This document shows positions 7,807-16,372 of a stretch of DNA of 64,000 nucleotides, in pieces. How positions within the stretch are numbered: the first letter of the stretch is position 1; each line of letters opens with the position of its first letter. The notes under the pieces are model-generated. The model did no database searches. It saw nothing but the letters and a program-made list of their open reading frames with translations, and was not told where the DNA came from. The DNA is from Streptomyces longhuiensis (GTDB taxonomy: Bacteria; Actinomycetota; Actinomycetes; Streptomycetales; Streptomycetaceae). The stretch covers positions 8,448,001 to 8,512,000 of the forward strand of contig NZ_CP085173.1 of NCBI RefSeq assembly GCF_020616555.1, given 5' to 3'. Position numbers and translations under genes: made by a program.

Positions 7807-10347
7807 ATGGCACGCGGCAAGCTTCGGATCTACCTCGGCGCGGCGCCCGGGGTCGGCAAGACGTACGCGATGCTCTCCGAGGCGCACCGCCGTGTCGAGC
7901 GGGGCACCGACTGCGTGGTCGGCTTCGTGGAACACCACAACCGGCCGCGCACCGAGGTGATGCTGCACGGCCTGGAGCAGATCCCGCGGCGGGAGCTGGA
8001 GTACCGCGGCAGCGTCTTCACCGAGATGGACGTGGACGCGGTACTGGCACGACATCCGCAGGTGGCCCTCGTCGACGAGTTGCCCCACACGAACATCCCC
8101 GGCTCGCGCAACACCAAGCGATGGCAGGACGTGGAGGAACTGCTGGCCGCGGGCATCGACGTGATCTCCACGGTCAACATCCAGCACCTGGAGTCGCTCG
8201 GCGACGTGGTGGAGTCCATCACCGGCATACGACAACAGGAGACGGTCCCGGACGAGGTGGTGCGGCGGGCGGACCAGATCGAGCTGGTCGACATGTCACC
8301 GCCCGCGCTGCGCCGCCGCATGGCGCACGGCAACATCTACCAGTCCGACAAGGTCGACGCGGCGTTGTCCAACTACTTCCGGCCGGGCAACCTGACCGCG
8401 CTGCGCGAACTGGCGCTGCTGTGGGTGGCCGACCGCGTCGACGAGTATCTGACCGAGTACCGCAGAGACCATCAGGTGTCGAAGATCTGGGGCTCGCGCG
8501 AGCGGATCGTCGTCGGCCTGACCGGGGGTCCCGAGGGCCGCACGTTGATCCGCCGTGCCGCCCGGCTCGCGGAGAAGGGTGCGGGCGGCGAGGTCATGGC
8601 CGTCCACATCGCCCGAAGCGACGGGCTGGCCTCCGCCTCGCCCGGGGAACTCGCCCAGCAGCGCACCCTCGTCGAGGATCTCGGCGGCACCTTCCACCAT
8701 GTCGTCGGGGACGACGTCTCCTCGGGGCTCCTGGAGTTCGCGCGCGGGGTGAACGCCACGCAGATCGTCCTCGGAGTGTCCCGCCGCAGGGACTGGCAGT
8801 ACGTCTTCGGGCCCGGCGTCGGCGCGACGGTGGCCCGTGAGTCGGGGCCCGACCTCGACGTCCATCTGATCACCCACGACGAGGCGGGCAAGGGCCGTGG
8901 CCTGCCCGCCGCCCGGGGAGCGCGCCTCGGCGGTCCGAGGACCGTATGGGGCTGGCTCGTCGGTGTGCTCGGCCCCGCGCTCCTCACCGCCCTGCTCACC
9001 GGCGTCGCCCCGGAAGTCGGGCTCGCCAACGACATGTTGCTGTTCCTGGCCCTGACGGTGGCCGCGGCCCTGCTCGGTGGCCTGCTGCCGGCACTGGCCT
9101 CCGCGGCGGTCGGCTCGCTCCTGCTGAACTGGTTCTTCACCCCTCCCGTCCATGCCCTCACCATCGCCGACCCGAAGAACATCGTCGCCATCGCGATCTT
9201 CGTCGGTGTCGCGGTCTCCGTGGCCTCCGTGGTGGACCTCGCCGCCCGCCGTACGCACCAGGCGGCCCGGCTGCGCGCCGAGTCGGAGATCCTCTCCTTC
9301 CTCGCGGGCAGTGTGCTGCGCGGCGAGACCAGCGTGGAGGCGCTGTTGGAGCGGGTCCGCGAGACCTTCGGCATGGAGTCGGTGGCCCTGCTGGAGCGGG
9401 AGAGCGAGGTGGTTCCGTGGACCTGCGCGGGACATGTGGGCGGGGGAGGGCCGGTGGCGCGGCCGGAGGACGCGGACGTCGACATGCCCGTCGGTGACCA
9501 CATGTCCCTCGCGCTGTCCGGTCGCGTGCTGCCCGCCTCCGACCGGCGGGTGCTGGCCGCGTTCGCCGCCCAGGCCGTCGTTGTCCTGGACCGCAGGCGC
9601 CTCCAGCACGAGGCCGCCCAGGCCAAGGAGTTGGCCGAGGGCAACCGCATCCGCACCGCGCTGCTCGCCGCGGTCAGTCACGATCTGCGCACGCCGCTCG
9701 CGGGCATCAAGGCGTCCGTCTCGTCCCTGCGGTCGGAGGATGTCGAGTGGTCCGACGAGGACCGGGCGGAGCTCCTGGAGGCGATCGAGGACGGCGCCGA
9801 CCGACTCGACCTCCTGGTGGGCAACCTGCTGGACATGTCCCGGCTGCAGACCGGCACCGTCAGCCCGCTGATCCGTGAGATCGACGTCGACGAGGTGGTC
9901 CCGATGGCCCTGGGCGGCGTGCCCGAGGACAGCGTGGAACTGGACATTCCCGAGACGCTTCCGATGGTGTACGTGGACAAGGGGCTGCTGGAGCGGTCGG
10001 TGGCCAACCTGGTGGAGAACGCGGTCAAGTACAGCCCGGTGGGTACGCCGGTACTGGTCTCCGCGAGCGCCATCGCCGACCGTGTCGAAGTCCGGGTGAT
10101 CGACCGCGGGCCGGGTGTCCCCGACGAGGCGAAGGAGAGCATCTTCGAGCCGTTCCAGCGGTACGGCGACGCCCCGCGCGGCGCCGGTGTCGGCCTGGGC
10201 CTCGCGGTCGCGCGCGGCTTCGCCGAGGCCATGGGCGGCACCCTCGATGCCGAGGACACCCCCGGCGGCGGACTCACCATGGTGCTCGGAGTGCGGGTGG
10301 CGCCGGCGCAGCAGCCGGAGCAGTCCGACCTCTCGGTCACGGCCTAG
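7807..10347 (+). CDS. kdpD: KdpD sensor histidine kinase (paralogue 2, paired with KdpE)
   Basis: Protein of 846 residues with complete KdpD layout: Walker A GAAPGVGKT (residues 11-19), VDELPHTN, universal-stress-like domain, four membrane helices (about 380-478), GAF-like segment, H-box SHDLRTPLAG with phospho-acceptor His625, N-box NLVENAVKYSP, DRGPGVP and GVGLGLAV. All kinase motifs are canonical, unlike the N-box of the paralogue at 2979. It follows kdpE directly, so it is the likely cognate kinase. ATG 7807 is chosen because homology begins there (RIYLGAAPG) and GAGAAG lies upstream; the longer open frame from 7165 is antisense-like shadow over kdpE. Confidence 0.93.
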   Translation: MARGKLRIYLGAAPGVGKTYAMLSEAHRRVERGTDCVVGFVEHHNRPRTEVMLHGLEQIPRRELEYRGSVFTEMDVDAVLARHPQVALVDELPHTNIPGSRNTKRWQDVEELLAAGIDVISTVNIQHLESLGDVVESITGIRQQETVPDEVVRRADQIELVDMSPPALRRRMAHGNIYQSDKVDAALSNYFRPGNLTALRELALLWVADRVDEYLTEYRRDHQVSKIWGSRERIVVGLTGGPEGRTLIRRAARLAEKGAGGEVMAVHIARSDGLASASPGELAQQRTLVEDLGGTFHHVVGDDVSSGLLEFARGVNATQIVLGVSRRRDWQYVFGPGVGATVARESGPDLDVHLITHDEAGKGRGLPAARGARLGGPRTVWGWLVGVLGPALLTALLTGVAPEVGLANDMLLFLALTVAAALLGGLLPALASAAVGSLLLNWFFTPPVHALTIADPKNIVAIAIFVGVAVSVASVVDLAARRTHQAARLRAESEILSFLAGSVLRGETSVEALLERVRETFGMESVALLERESEVVPWTCAGHVGGGGPVARPEDADVDMPVGDHMSLALSGRVLPASDRRVLAAFAAQAVVVLDRRRLQHEAAQAKELAEGNRIRTALLAAVSHDLRTPLAGIKASVSSLRSEDVEWSDEDRAELLEAIEDGADRLDLLVGNLLDMSRLQTGTVSPLIREIDVDEVVPMALGGVPEDSVELDIPETLPMVYVDKGLLERSVANLVENAVKYSPVGTPVLVSASAIADRVEVRVIDRGPGVPDEAKESIFEPFQRYGDAPRGAGVGLGLAVARGFAEAMGGTLDAEDTPGGGLTMVLGVRVAPAQQPEQSDLSVTA

Positions 10348-10389
10348 ACAGGCGGCACTCTTGGGAGCCGGGGCTCCGTGGGCCGGGGT

Positions 10390-10947
10390 TCAGGCCTCGG
10401 GCCGCACGGACTCGTCGGTCAAGTGCCGTGCGTCCAGGCGCAGTCGCCAGGTGTTGCGGCGATGCGCGCTGGTCAGCTCGGCCTCCAGCGGGGACGGCGG
10501 CACCGCGAGAACCGGGCAGCCGGCGTGGGCGAGACAGTAGCGGCTCACCGAGCGGGAGAAGGCGCGGTGGCAGTAACTTCGGCGGCCGGCGCCGACGACC
10601 AGGATGTCGTCCTCGCCGTCCGCGATCTCCACCAGCGCCGGGCCAGGGGTGCCTCGGGCGACAAGGGCGCTCATCGGCGCACCTGGGCCCGTGCCGCCGA
10701 ACGCGTCGTCGAGCGCGGTGAGCAGATTCCGGCACGCGATGCGCCGCCAGTCGTCGAGCAGCACGTACGACGAGGAGCGGCGGGCGGCGAGATCCCCGCC
10801 CGGCGGTTCCCACGCCAGGACGGGCCACAGCGCGGCACCGCGGTGCCGGGCCTCGACGGCGGCCCGGCACAGAGCCGTGAGGCTGCCGAGGGAGCCACTC
10901 ACTCCCACCACGACGCGAGCGGCTGTGGGGGCGCCGGAACCAGACAT
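10390..10947 (-). CDS. Universal stress protein-like (single domain, divergent)
   Basis: Predicted 185-residue cytoplasmic protein with one UspA-type fold. It opens with VVVGVSGSLGSLTAL, where the usual VGVDGS is recognisable, and ends with VGAGRRSYCHRAFSRSVSRYCLAHAGCPVLAVPP. The latter aligns with the nucleotide-binding G-2X-G-9X-G(S/T)V loop of UspA, but here GSVS is replaced by SRSVS, so ATP binding is uncertain. Start ATG 10947 is chosen because the domain begins a few residues later; a longer open frame reaches 11058. It is convergent with kdpD (7807) and divergent from the SAV_915/lysA pair. Confidence 0.75.
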   Translation of the reverse strand: MSGSGAPTAARVVVGVSGSLGSLTALCRAAVEARHRGAALWPVLAWEPPGGDLAARRSSSYVLLDDWRRIACRNLLTALDDAFGGTGPGAPMSALVARGTPGPALVEIADGEDDILVVGAGRRSYCHRAFSRSVSRYCLAHAGCPVLAVPPSPLEAELTSAHRRNTWRLRLDARHLTDESVRPEA

Positions 10948-11106
10948 GACTCCACCGTTCTTCTTCGCACGCGCCCACGGGTGGTTTCCCGCGGGCAGCC
11001 CTGAGGGCCCGTTCCATCTCACTCCTGGTCCGAGGCCTTCGGACAGCCCGAGCACCACTTCTTGGCGCTCCTCTGACGGGTGTCCCCACCGCCGATCGCT
11101 CCTCGC

Positions 11107-11151
11107 GTCAGCGTCCCGTATGCGAACGCCCGATCTCCGTCAGCGTCCCGT
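11107..11151. repeat. Direct repeat GTCAGCGTCCCGT x2, 32 bp apart
   Basis: Perfect 13-bp copies at 11107-11119 and 11139-11151, each followed by a TATG or TTATG. They lie in the 327-bp divergent gap between the stress protein (start 10947) and the SAV_915 gene (11275). A start-to-start distance of 32 bp is three helical turns, as expected for paired regulator sites. The rest of the gap shows no gene. Confidence 0.5.
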
Positions 11152-11274
11152 TATGAGGTATCGGCGAGCGGGAGTGGGCGGGCATAGCTTCAGCGGTGAA
11201 CCCCGGCAGCCGCCGGCGTCCCGGGCTCTCGAACCCCGCACGTGAATCACCCCGGATCCTCCAGGAGGCATCCC

Positions 11275-11703
11275 ATGGCACAACCCTCGTACCCCGAAGA
11301 CCCGGAGCCTCTTGAACGGTTCCCGGCCGGACCGTTGTTCGTTCCGGTCCGGCCGGGACCGGCAGGATGCGCGGCCCGGCTCTTCCGTACCCCCCTCGGC
11401 AACCGCACGGCCGTCGGCTTCACCTCGGAGCGGAAGCTGACCGCGACGCTCGGGTCCGAGCAGGCGTGGATCAGGCTCGCCGAGCCCGCGCTGCGTGCGC
11501 TGACGGCGCCGCTGGATGTCGCCACCGTCACCGTGGACCCCCAGTTCTCGGCGCCGGCTCCCGCGCCCGCCGGGCCCGTCGCCCCCGTGCCGGACGGGGC
11601 CTCCCGTTCACGCGTGAGCACATGGGATCCGCAGGCCGTCGGGGCACTGCGGGTGACCGGCGCCGCCGCGCTCGTCTCGGCGCTCGCTCTGTGGATCGGT
11701 TGA
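11275..11703 (+). CDS. SAV_915 family protein (conserved streptomycete protein)
   Basis: A 142-residue protein with the compact N-terminal core shared by this streptomycete family: LFVPVRPGPAGCAARLFRTP, then GNRTAVGFTSERKLTATLG, then WIRLAEPALRALTAPLDVATVTVDP. The core resembles SseB-type domains. A Pro/Ala-rich linker and a single hydrophobic C-terminal stretch (ALRVTGAAALVSALALWIG) follow, possibly a membrane tail anchor. ATG 11275 has CCAGGAGG eight bases upstream. Only 14 nt separate its stop from lysA, so the two are probably one operon. Function unknown. Confidence 0.7.
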   Translation: MAQPSYPEDPEPLERFPAGPLFVPVRPGPAGCAARLFRTPLGNRTAVGFTSERKLTATLGSEQAWIRLAEPALRALTAPLDVATVTVDPQFSAPAPAPAGPVAPVPDGASRSRVSTWDPQAVGALRVTGAAALVSALALWIG

Positions 11704-11717
11704 GAGGGAAACGCACG

Positions 11718-13052
11718 ATGACCACTGTTCACGAACCCGCCGTCACCACCACCGCCGACGAGTTGTCGGTGTGGCCCGCCTCCACCACCGAGCCCCACCC
11801 GGGCGACCTGGCCGTGGCCGGCGTACCGCTCGCCGGGGTCGCCGACCGCTTCGGCACCCCCGCCTACGTACTGGACGAGGGCGAGATACGCGAGCGCTGC
11901 CGCACCTACCGGAACGCCTTCCCCGACGCCGAAGTCCTCTACGCGGCCAAGGCGTTCCTGTGCCGGGCCATGGCCCACTGGGTGGACGACGAGGGCCTCG
12001 GACTCGACGTCTGCTCGGCCGGTGAGCTGGAACTCGCGGTCACCACCGGGTTCCCGCCCGAGAGGATTGTGCTGCACGGCAACGCCAAGTCCCCGCACGA
12101 CCTGGAGTCCGCGCTGCGCCTGGGCGTCGGGCGCATCGTGATCGACAGCCCCTCCGAGATCGCCCGGCTGGCCGCCGCGGTCGGTCCTGACGGACACCAG
12201 AAGGTCATGGTCCGCGTCGTACCCGCGATCAGCGCCGGTGGCCACGAGAAGATCCGCACCGGCACCGACGACCAGAAGTTCGGTCTGTCGATATCCGACG
12301 GCTACGCCCAGCACGCCATCGCCCGCATACTGGACCAGCCGCAGCTCGAACTCACCGGCCTGCACTGCCACTTGGGCTCGCAGATCACCAGCGTCAAGCC
12401 GTATCTGGCGGCCGTGCGGCGCATGGTGGGACTGATGGCCCGGCTGCACGAGCAGCACGGCATCGCCCTGCCCGAACTCGACCTGGGCGGCGGACACGGA
12501 ATCGCCTACCGTCCTGGTGAACAGGCCCTGGACCTCACCACCTTGGCCCGCAAGGTCCGAGCGGAGCTCATCGGGGCGTGCGCGGCGGCCGGACTCACCG
12601 TGCCCCGCCTGATCATCGAGCCCGGGCGCGCCATCGCCGGACCGGCCGGTATCGCCCTCTATCGCGTACTCGCCGTCAAGCGCACCGGCGCACACACCTT
12701 CGTGGCCGTGGACGGTGGCATGAGCGACAACCCTCGGCCGGCGCTGTACGGCGTGCGCTACGCACCGCGCCTGATCGGCCGCCACAGCACCGCGGACCGG
12801 ACCGCGATGACCGTGGTGGGCCGCCACTGCGAGGCCGGAGACGTCCTGGCCACCGACGTCGAACTCCCCGCCGACGTGCACCCCGGAGACCTGCTCGCGG
12901 TCCCCGTCGCCGGCGCCTACCACCTGTCCATGGCGTCCGGCTACAACCTGGTCGGCCGCCCGCCGGTGGTCGCCGTGGATGGTGGCCGCGCCCGTCTCCT
13001 GGTCCGCCGCGAGTCCCTGGACGACATCCGCAGCCGCGACGTGGGGCTGTAG
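11718..13052 (+). CDS. lysA: Diaminopimelate decarboxylase
   Basis: PLP enzyme of 444 residues that decarboxylates meso-diaminopimelate to L-lysine, the last step of lysine synthesis, in the cytoplasm. The alanine-racemase-like barrel carries the PLP lysine Lys78 in YAAKAFL, the HGNAKS segment, HLGSQI, LDLGGGHGI and the phosphate-binding EPGRAI. The C-terminal barrel has the substrate-site motif VVGRHCEAGD and the conserved SGYNLVGRPPVV. ATG 11718 follows a GAGAGGGAAA ribosome site. A primary lysA usually sits by hom/thrC, so this copy beside a SAV_915 gene may be an accessory paralogue, possibly with another amino-acid substrate. Confidence 0.9.
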   Translation: MTTVHEPAVTTTADELSVWPASTTEPHPGDLAVAGVPLAGVADRFGTPAYVLDEGEIRERCRTYRNAFPDAEVLYAAKAFLCRAMAHWVDDEGLGLDVCSAGELELAVTTGFPPERIVLHGNAKSPHDLESALRLGVGRIVIDSPSEIARLAAAVGPDGHQKVMVRVVPAISAGGHEKIRTGTDDQKFGLSISDGYAQHAIARILDQPQLELTGLHCHLGSQITSVKPYLAAVRRMVGLMARLHEQHGIALPELDLGGGHGIAYRPGEQALDLTTLARKVRAELIGACAAAGLTVPRLIIEPGRAIAGPAGIALYRVLAVKRTGAHTFVAVDGGMSDNPRPALYGVRYAPRLIGRHSTADRTAMTVVGRHCEAGDVLATDVELPADVHPGDLLAVPVAGAYHLSMASGYNLVGRPPVVAVDGGRARLLVRRESLDDIRSRDVGL

Positions 13053-13071
13053 GCGCCGGCCCTCCTGTACA

Positions 13072-13110
13072 GCCTCCGGTCGAGTGACGGCCCGGCCCTC
13101 GACCGGAGGC
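13072..13110 (+). terminator. Hairpin terminator after lysA
   Basis: Perfect 13-bp stem (GCCTCCGGTCGAG with CTCGACCGGAGGC) around a 13-nt loop, 19 nt past the lysA stop and 75 bp before the end of the convergent TetR gene. There is no U-tract, as usual for this GC content; it probably works in both directions. Confidence 0.7.
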
Positions 13111-13185
13111 CCCAGGCGCCCCGGCCACTCCGGCTGCCCCTGCCCCCCTCGGCCGCGAAGCCGTCGCCACAACCGCGGGAATGGT

Positions 13186-13836
13186 TCAGCCCATCCCGTA
13201 GCGCGTCTCGATCCCCGCGATCACCAGGGCGAGACCGTCCTCGAAGTGCTGCTCGTAGTTCTCGAAGATCTCCGCGCCCGCCGCGGCCGACAGAGGGAAG
13301 TCGGCCATCCGGCGGGCGCGTTCGTCGATGTCGTACCCGTCGCGGCGCTCGCCCGGCAGGGGCTGGACGCCCTGCTCCTCGGTGACGAATCCGAGGGTGT
13401 ACATGTACGCGGTCGTGGTGGCCCGCACCGCCTGGGTGAGCGTGAATCCGGAGTCGGTGAACAGGCGCAGCGTCCGCTCCATCTCGACCGCGTGCAGCGT
13501 GCCGGTGAAGCGTGAGCCGCTGAAGACCTTGGCGCCGTCGCGGTGGCTCAGGAGCGCGGTGCGCAGTCCGCGGTTCGACGTCAGCAGGCGCTCCCGCCAG
13601 GTGGCGTCGGGAGCGAGCGGGTCGGCTGCCGTCATGCGGCGGTACATCTCCGTCGCCATCTCGTCCAGCAGTTCCTGCTTGTTCTTGAAGTGCCAGTAGA
13701 GCGCGGGCGCCTGGACGTTCAGCTCCTTGGCGATGGCGCGGAGTGTGAGGCCGTCGAGGCCGACGTCGTCGAGCAGACGCAGCGCGGTGTCGACGACCTG
13801 CGCCTTGTCCAGCTTGGGGGATCTCTGGGTAGCCAC
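13186..13836 (-). CDS. TetR-family repressor (TetR/AcrR with TetR_C-type domain)
   Basis: A 216-residue regulator. The N-terminal helix-turn-helix (about 8-55) reads KAQVVDTALRLLDDVGLDGL, then LRAIAKELNVQAPALYWHFKNK, very close to true TetR class repressors. The C-terminal domain is of the TetR_C type that binds a small ligand. The GTG start at 13836 is chosen because the domain begins directly after it; it sits 11 bp from a perfect operator palindrome. The gene is divergent from the FAD monooxygenase at 13906, a layout like tetR/tetX, so it likely represses both genes until an aromatic or tetracycline-like ligand appears (inference). Confidence 0.9.
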   Translation of the reverse strand: MATQRSPKLDKAQVVDTALRLLDDVGLDGLTLRAIAKELNVQAPALYWHFKNKQELLDEMATEMYRRMTAADPLAPDATWRERLLTSNRGLRTALLSHRDGAKVFSGSRFTGTLHAVEMERTLRLFTDSGFTLTQAVRATTTAYMYTLGFVTEEQGVQPLPGERRDGYDIDERARRMADFPLSAAAGAEIFENYEQHFEDGLALVIAGIETRYGMG

Positions 13837-13846
13837 ACTTGACAGT

Positions 13847-13895
13847 TTAACGCCGTTAAGCGCATGCTGCGAAGCATGGAATTTAACGGCGTTAA
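13847..13895. promoter_or_regulatory. Composite TetR-type operator: two palindromes and a central hairpin
   Basis: TTAACGCCGTTAA (13847-13859) and TTAACGGCGTTAA (13883-13895) are each 6-bp-arm palindromes around one base and are reverse complements of each other. Between them CATGCT-GCGA-AGCATG (13863-13878) is another dyad, so the entire 49 bp is nearly symmetric about 13871. It fills the space between the repressor start (13836) and the monooxygenase ribosome site (AAGGAG, 13894-13899). The operator centres are 36 bp apart. The right palindrome overlaps the ribosome site of the monooxygenase. Confidence 0.8.
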
Positions 13896-13905
13896 GGAGC
13901 TGGTC

Positions 13906-15327
13906 ATGGACACCCGTGCAGGCGCGATCACGCACACCGAGGTCCTCGTCGTCGGCGCCGGGCCGACCGGTCTCGCCCTCGCCGTCGACCTCGCCCGGCG
14001 CGGGGTCGACGCCCTCGTCGTCGAGCGCGCCGACGCGCTCTTCCCCGGGTCGCGCGGCAAGGGGATCCAACCGCGTACGAGGGAGGTCTTCCATGACCTC
14101 GGCGTGCTGGACGCGATCCACGCCGTCGGTGGTCCCTACCCCGTCGGCATGATCTGGCAGGACGGCGCGCGGGTCGGCGAGCACCGCATGTTCGACCCGG
14201 CGGAGGCGAGCGACGACTCCCCGTACATCGAGCCGTGGATGGTGCCGCAGTGGCGCACGCAGCAGATCCTGTTCGAGCGGCTCATGGAACTCGGTGGCCG
14301 GGTGGAGTTCGGGCGTGAGCTGGTGGCGGTGGAACAGGACGCGGACACCGTGACCGCGCACTTCGCCGCCGGAGAGCAGGTCCGCGCGCGGTACGCCGTC
14401 GCGGCCGACGGCGGGCGTTCGGCCGTGCGCCGCGCGCTGGGCATCGGCATGACCGGCGAGACCGTCGACCCGCATCCGATGCTCGTGGCGGACGTGCGCA
14501 TCACCGGCCTCGACCGCGACAACTGGCATGTGTTCCCGCCCAGGGAAGGGAGCGACGGCTTTCTCGCGATCTGCCCGCTCGCCGGCATCGAGGACTTCCA
14601 GGTGACCGCGCAGTTCCCCGAGGGAACGGTGCCCGACCTCTCCCTCGACGGCATCCGCAAGGTGGTCGCCGCGCGCTCCCATCTGGCCCCCGAGGACGTG
14701 ACCGAAGTGCGCTGGGCCTCGGACTTCCGGCCCCGGGCCGCGCTGGCCGACCGCTTCCGCGCGGGGCGCGTCCTCCTGGCCGGGGACGCCGCGCACGTCC
14801 ACTCGCCGGCCGGTGGCCAAGGGCTGAACACCAGCGTCCAGGACGCCTACAACCTGGGGTGGAAGCTGGGCGCGGTGCTGCGCGACGGCGCCCCGGACAC
14901 CCTCGTCGAGACGTACGAGGAGGAGCGCCGTCCCATCGCCGCGCACATGCTCGGCATCTCGACGGGCGTGCACCGTGGAGAGATCCGCCGCGGTGAGGCG
15001 ACCCGCCAACTCGGCCTGGGCTACCGCGAATCGTCGCTCGCCGTGGAAACCCGCGCCGCCGCGGGCCCGGTGCGCGCGGGCGACCGGGCGCCGGACGTGG
15101 CGGTGGACGGTGGCCGGCTCTTCGACACCTTGCGCGGCCCGCACTGGACGCTGCTCACAGTGGCCACGGACGCCGAACTCCCCGCGCTCGGCGTCCCCAC
15201 CGCCCGTATCCCGGCCTGCGAGGCGTACGGCACGGGCACGTACCTGGTCCGGCCCGACGGCTACGTGGGATGGGCGGGCGACACGGCCGACGGCCTCGCG
15301 GAGTACGCGCGGCGGATGGGCCTCTAG
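13906..15327 (+). CDS. FAD-dependent aromatic monooxygenase (PHBH/TetX-like)
   Basis: Flavoprotein hydroxylase of 473 residues using NAD(P)H and O2 on an aromatic or polyketide-like substrate. It shows the Rossmann FAD site VVGAGPTGLALAVDLARRG near residue 10, the GKGIQPRTREVF loop, the DG motif VAADGGRSAVRR, and the second FAD motif VLLAGDAAHVHSPAGGQGLN. The C-terminal segment after about residue 370 has the thioredoxin-like extension of the PgaE/RdmE group. ATG 13906 is chosen because AAGGAG lies 6-7 bases upstream; ATGs at 13864 and 13876 fall inside the operator. It is presumably controlled by the divergent TetR. Candidate roles are detoxification of an antibiotic or catabolism of a phenol. 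Confidence 0.9.
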   Translation: MDTRAGAITHTEVLVVGAGPTGLALAVDLARRGVDALVVERADALFPGSRGKGIQPRTREVFHDLGVLDAIHAVGGPYPVGMIWQDGARVGEHRMFDPAEASDDSPYIEPWMVPQWRTQQILFERLMELGGRVEFGRELVAVEQDADTVTAHFAAGEQVRARYAVAADGGRSAVRRALGIGMTGETVDPHPMLVADVRITGLDRDNWHVFPPREGSDGFLAICPLAGIEDFQVTAQFPEGTVPDLSLDGIRKVVAARSHLAPEDVTEVRWASDFRPRAALADRFRAGRVLLAGDAAHVHSPAGGQGLNTSVQDAYNLGWKLGAVLRDGAPDTLVETYEEERRPIAAHMLGISTGVHRGEIRRGEATRQLGLGYRESSLAVETRAAAGPVRAGDRAPDVAVDGGRLFDTLRGPHWTLLTVATDAELPALGVPTARIPACEAYGTGTYLVRPDGYVGWAGDTADGLAEYARRMGL

Positions 15328-15344
15328 AGGTCATTAGGGGGTCT

Positions 15345-16130
15345 TCAGGGCACGCGGGCGACCCCGACGTAGAAGCCGCTCAGCTCCTCCTCGGGTGCGG
15401 GCGTGTCCTTGTACCACTTCGTCGAAGTGACCAGCCCCGGCTCCACCAGCTCCAGGCCCTCGAAGAACGGTTCGACCTCGGCCCGCGTACGCATCCGCAG
15501 CGGGATCTCGCCCTGCCGGTAGGTGTTCTTCACCGTCTTCGCGAGGTGCGGGTGCTCATCGGTGGTGCCGTGGGAGAACACGAAGTAGCTGCCCGAGGGC
15601 AGGGCGTCGACGAGGGTCCGCGCGAGACCGTACGGATCCTCCTCGTCGGTGATGAAGTGCATCAGGGCGAGCATCGACAGCGCGAGGGGCCGGGTGAAGT
15701 CCAGGAACGTACGGGCGTGGTCGAGGATGACCTTGGGCTGGCGGACGTCCGCCTCGATGTAGTCGGTCGCCCCCTCGGGAGTGCTGACCAGCAGAGCCTC
15801 CGCGTGCCGCAGCACGATGGGGTCGTTGTCGGTGTACGCGACCCGCGCCGACGGCACGATGCCCTGCACGATCTGGTGCAGGTTCGGCTTCGTCGGTATG
15901 CCCGTGCCGATGTCGAGGAACTGGTCGATGCCGCTGCCGGCCAGCCAGGCCGCGGCGCGGTGCATGAACGCGCGGTTGCGCCGGGCACTGAGGCGCGACT
16001 CGGGCGGCAGCTTCTCCCCGACTTCCTGATCGACCGGATAGTTGTCCTTGCCGCCCAGCAGCCAGTCGTAGACACGCGCCGGGTGGGCCCTGCTCGTGTC
16101 GATACGGCTTCCGGAGGACTGTGCCGTCAT
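15345..16130 (-). CDS. SAM-dependent methyltransferase, PF04672 family
   Basis: A 261-residue cytoplasmic protein of a family abundant in streptomycetes. Diagnostic features are the N-terminal ARVYDWLLGGKDNYPVD segment, the SAM-binding motif FLDIGTGIPT (about residue 92), YTDNDPIVL for the ribose hydroxyls, and ALMHFITDEEDPYG. The true acceptor is unknown for most members. It is convergent with the monooxygenase (18 nt between stops) and transcribed away from the protease gene. Start ATG 16130 matches the family N-terminus (DTSRAHPARVYDWL). No operon partners. Confidence 0.88.
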   Translation of the reverse strand: MTAQSSGSRIDTSRAHPARVYDWLLGGKDNYPVDQEVGEKLPPESRLSARRNRAFMHRAAAWLAGSGIDQFLDIGTGIPTKPNLHQIVQGIVPSARVAYTDNDPIVLRHAEALLVSTPEGATDYIEADVRQPKVILDHARTFLDFTRPLALSMLALMHFITDEEDPYGLARTLVDALPSGSYFVFSHGTTDEHPHLAKTVKNTYRQGEIPLRMRTRAEVEPFFEGLELVEPGLVTSTKWYKDTPAPEEELSGFYVGVARVP

Positions 16131-16313
16131 GCGTGACTCCAGCGTGTACTAGATCGCTGACCGACTCACCGGGACCGCTGCGCGCACCCTGGGCCGGGCC
16201 GTGAAGGACCTTGAGATTATGTCACCGGCCACGCCTTCACGCAGAGCTGTCGGTGAGGGGCGCGGGATCATCTCCCTTACTGCGGGCGTGCGTTGGGGCA
16301 GACATGCCGGGGA

Positions 16314-16351
16314 CTCGGTACGGCGGGCGGCGCCTGCGACGCCGTACCGAG
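16314..16351 (-). terminator. Hairpin terminator after the serine protease gene
   Basis: Perfect 12-bp stem CTCGGTACGGCG / CGCCGTACCGAG with a 14-nt loop, 22 nt beyond the stop codon of the protease read on the minus strand. The remaining gap up to 16130 holds only the methyltransferase upstream region. Confidence 0.65.
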
Positions 16352-16372
16352 CCCGGCTCATCGGTGCGTCGG

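Noticed and set aside
11704..11717. Lysine riboswitch before lysA
   Set aside because: Only 14 nt separate lysA from the preceding gene and no leader structure is present.
11247..13172. 641-codon minus-strand frame
   Set aside because: Antisense to SAV_915 and lysA, both of which have proper starts and motifs.
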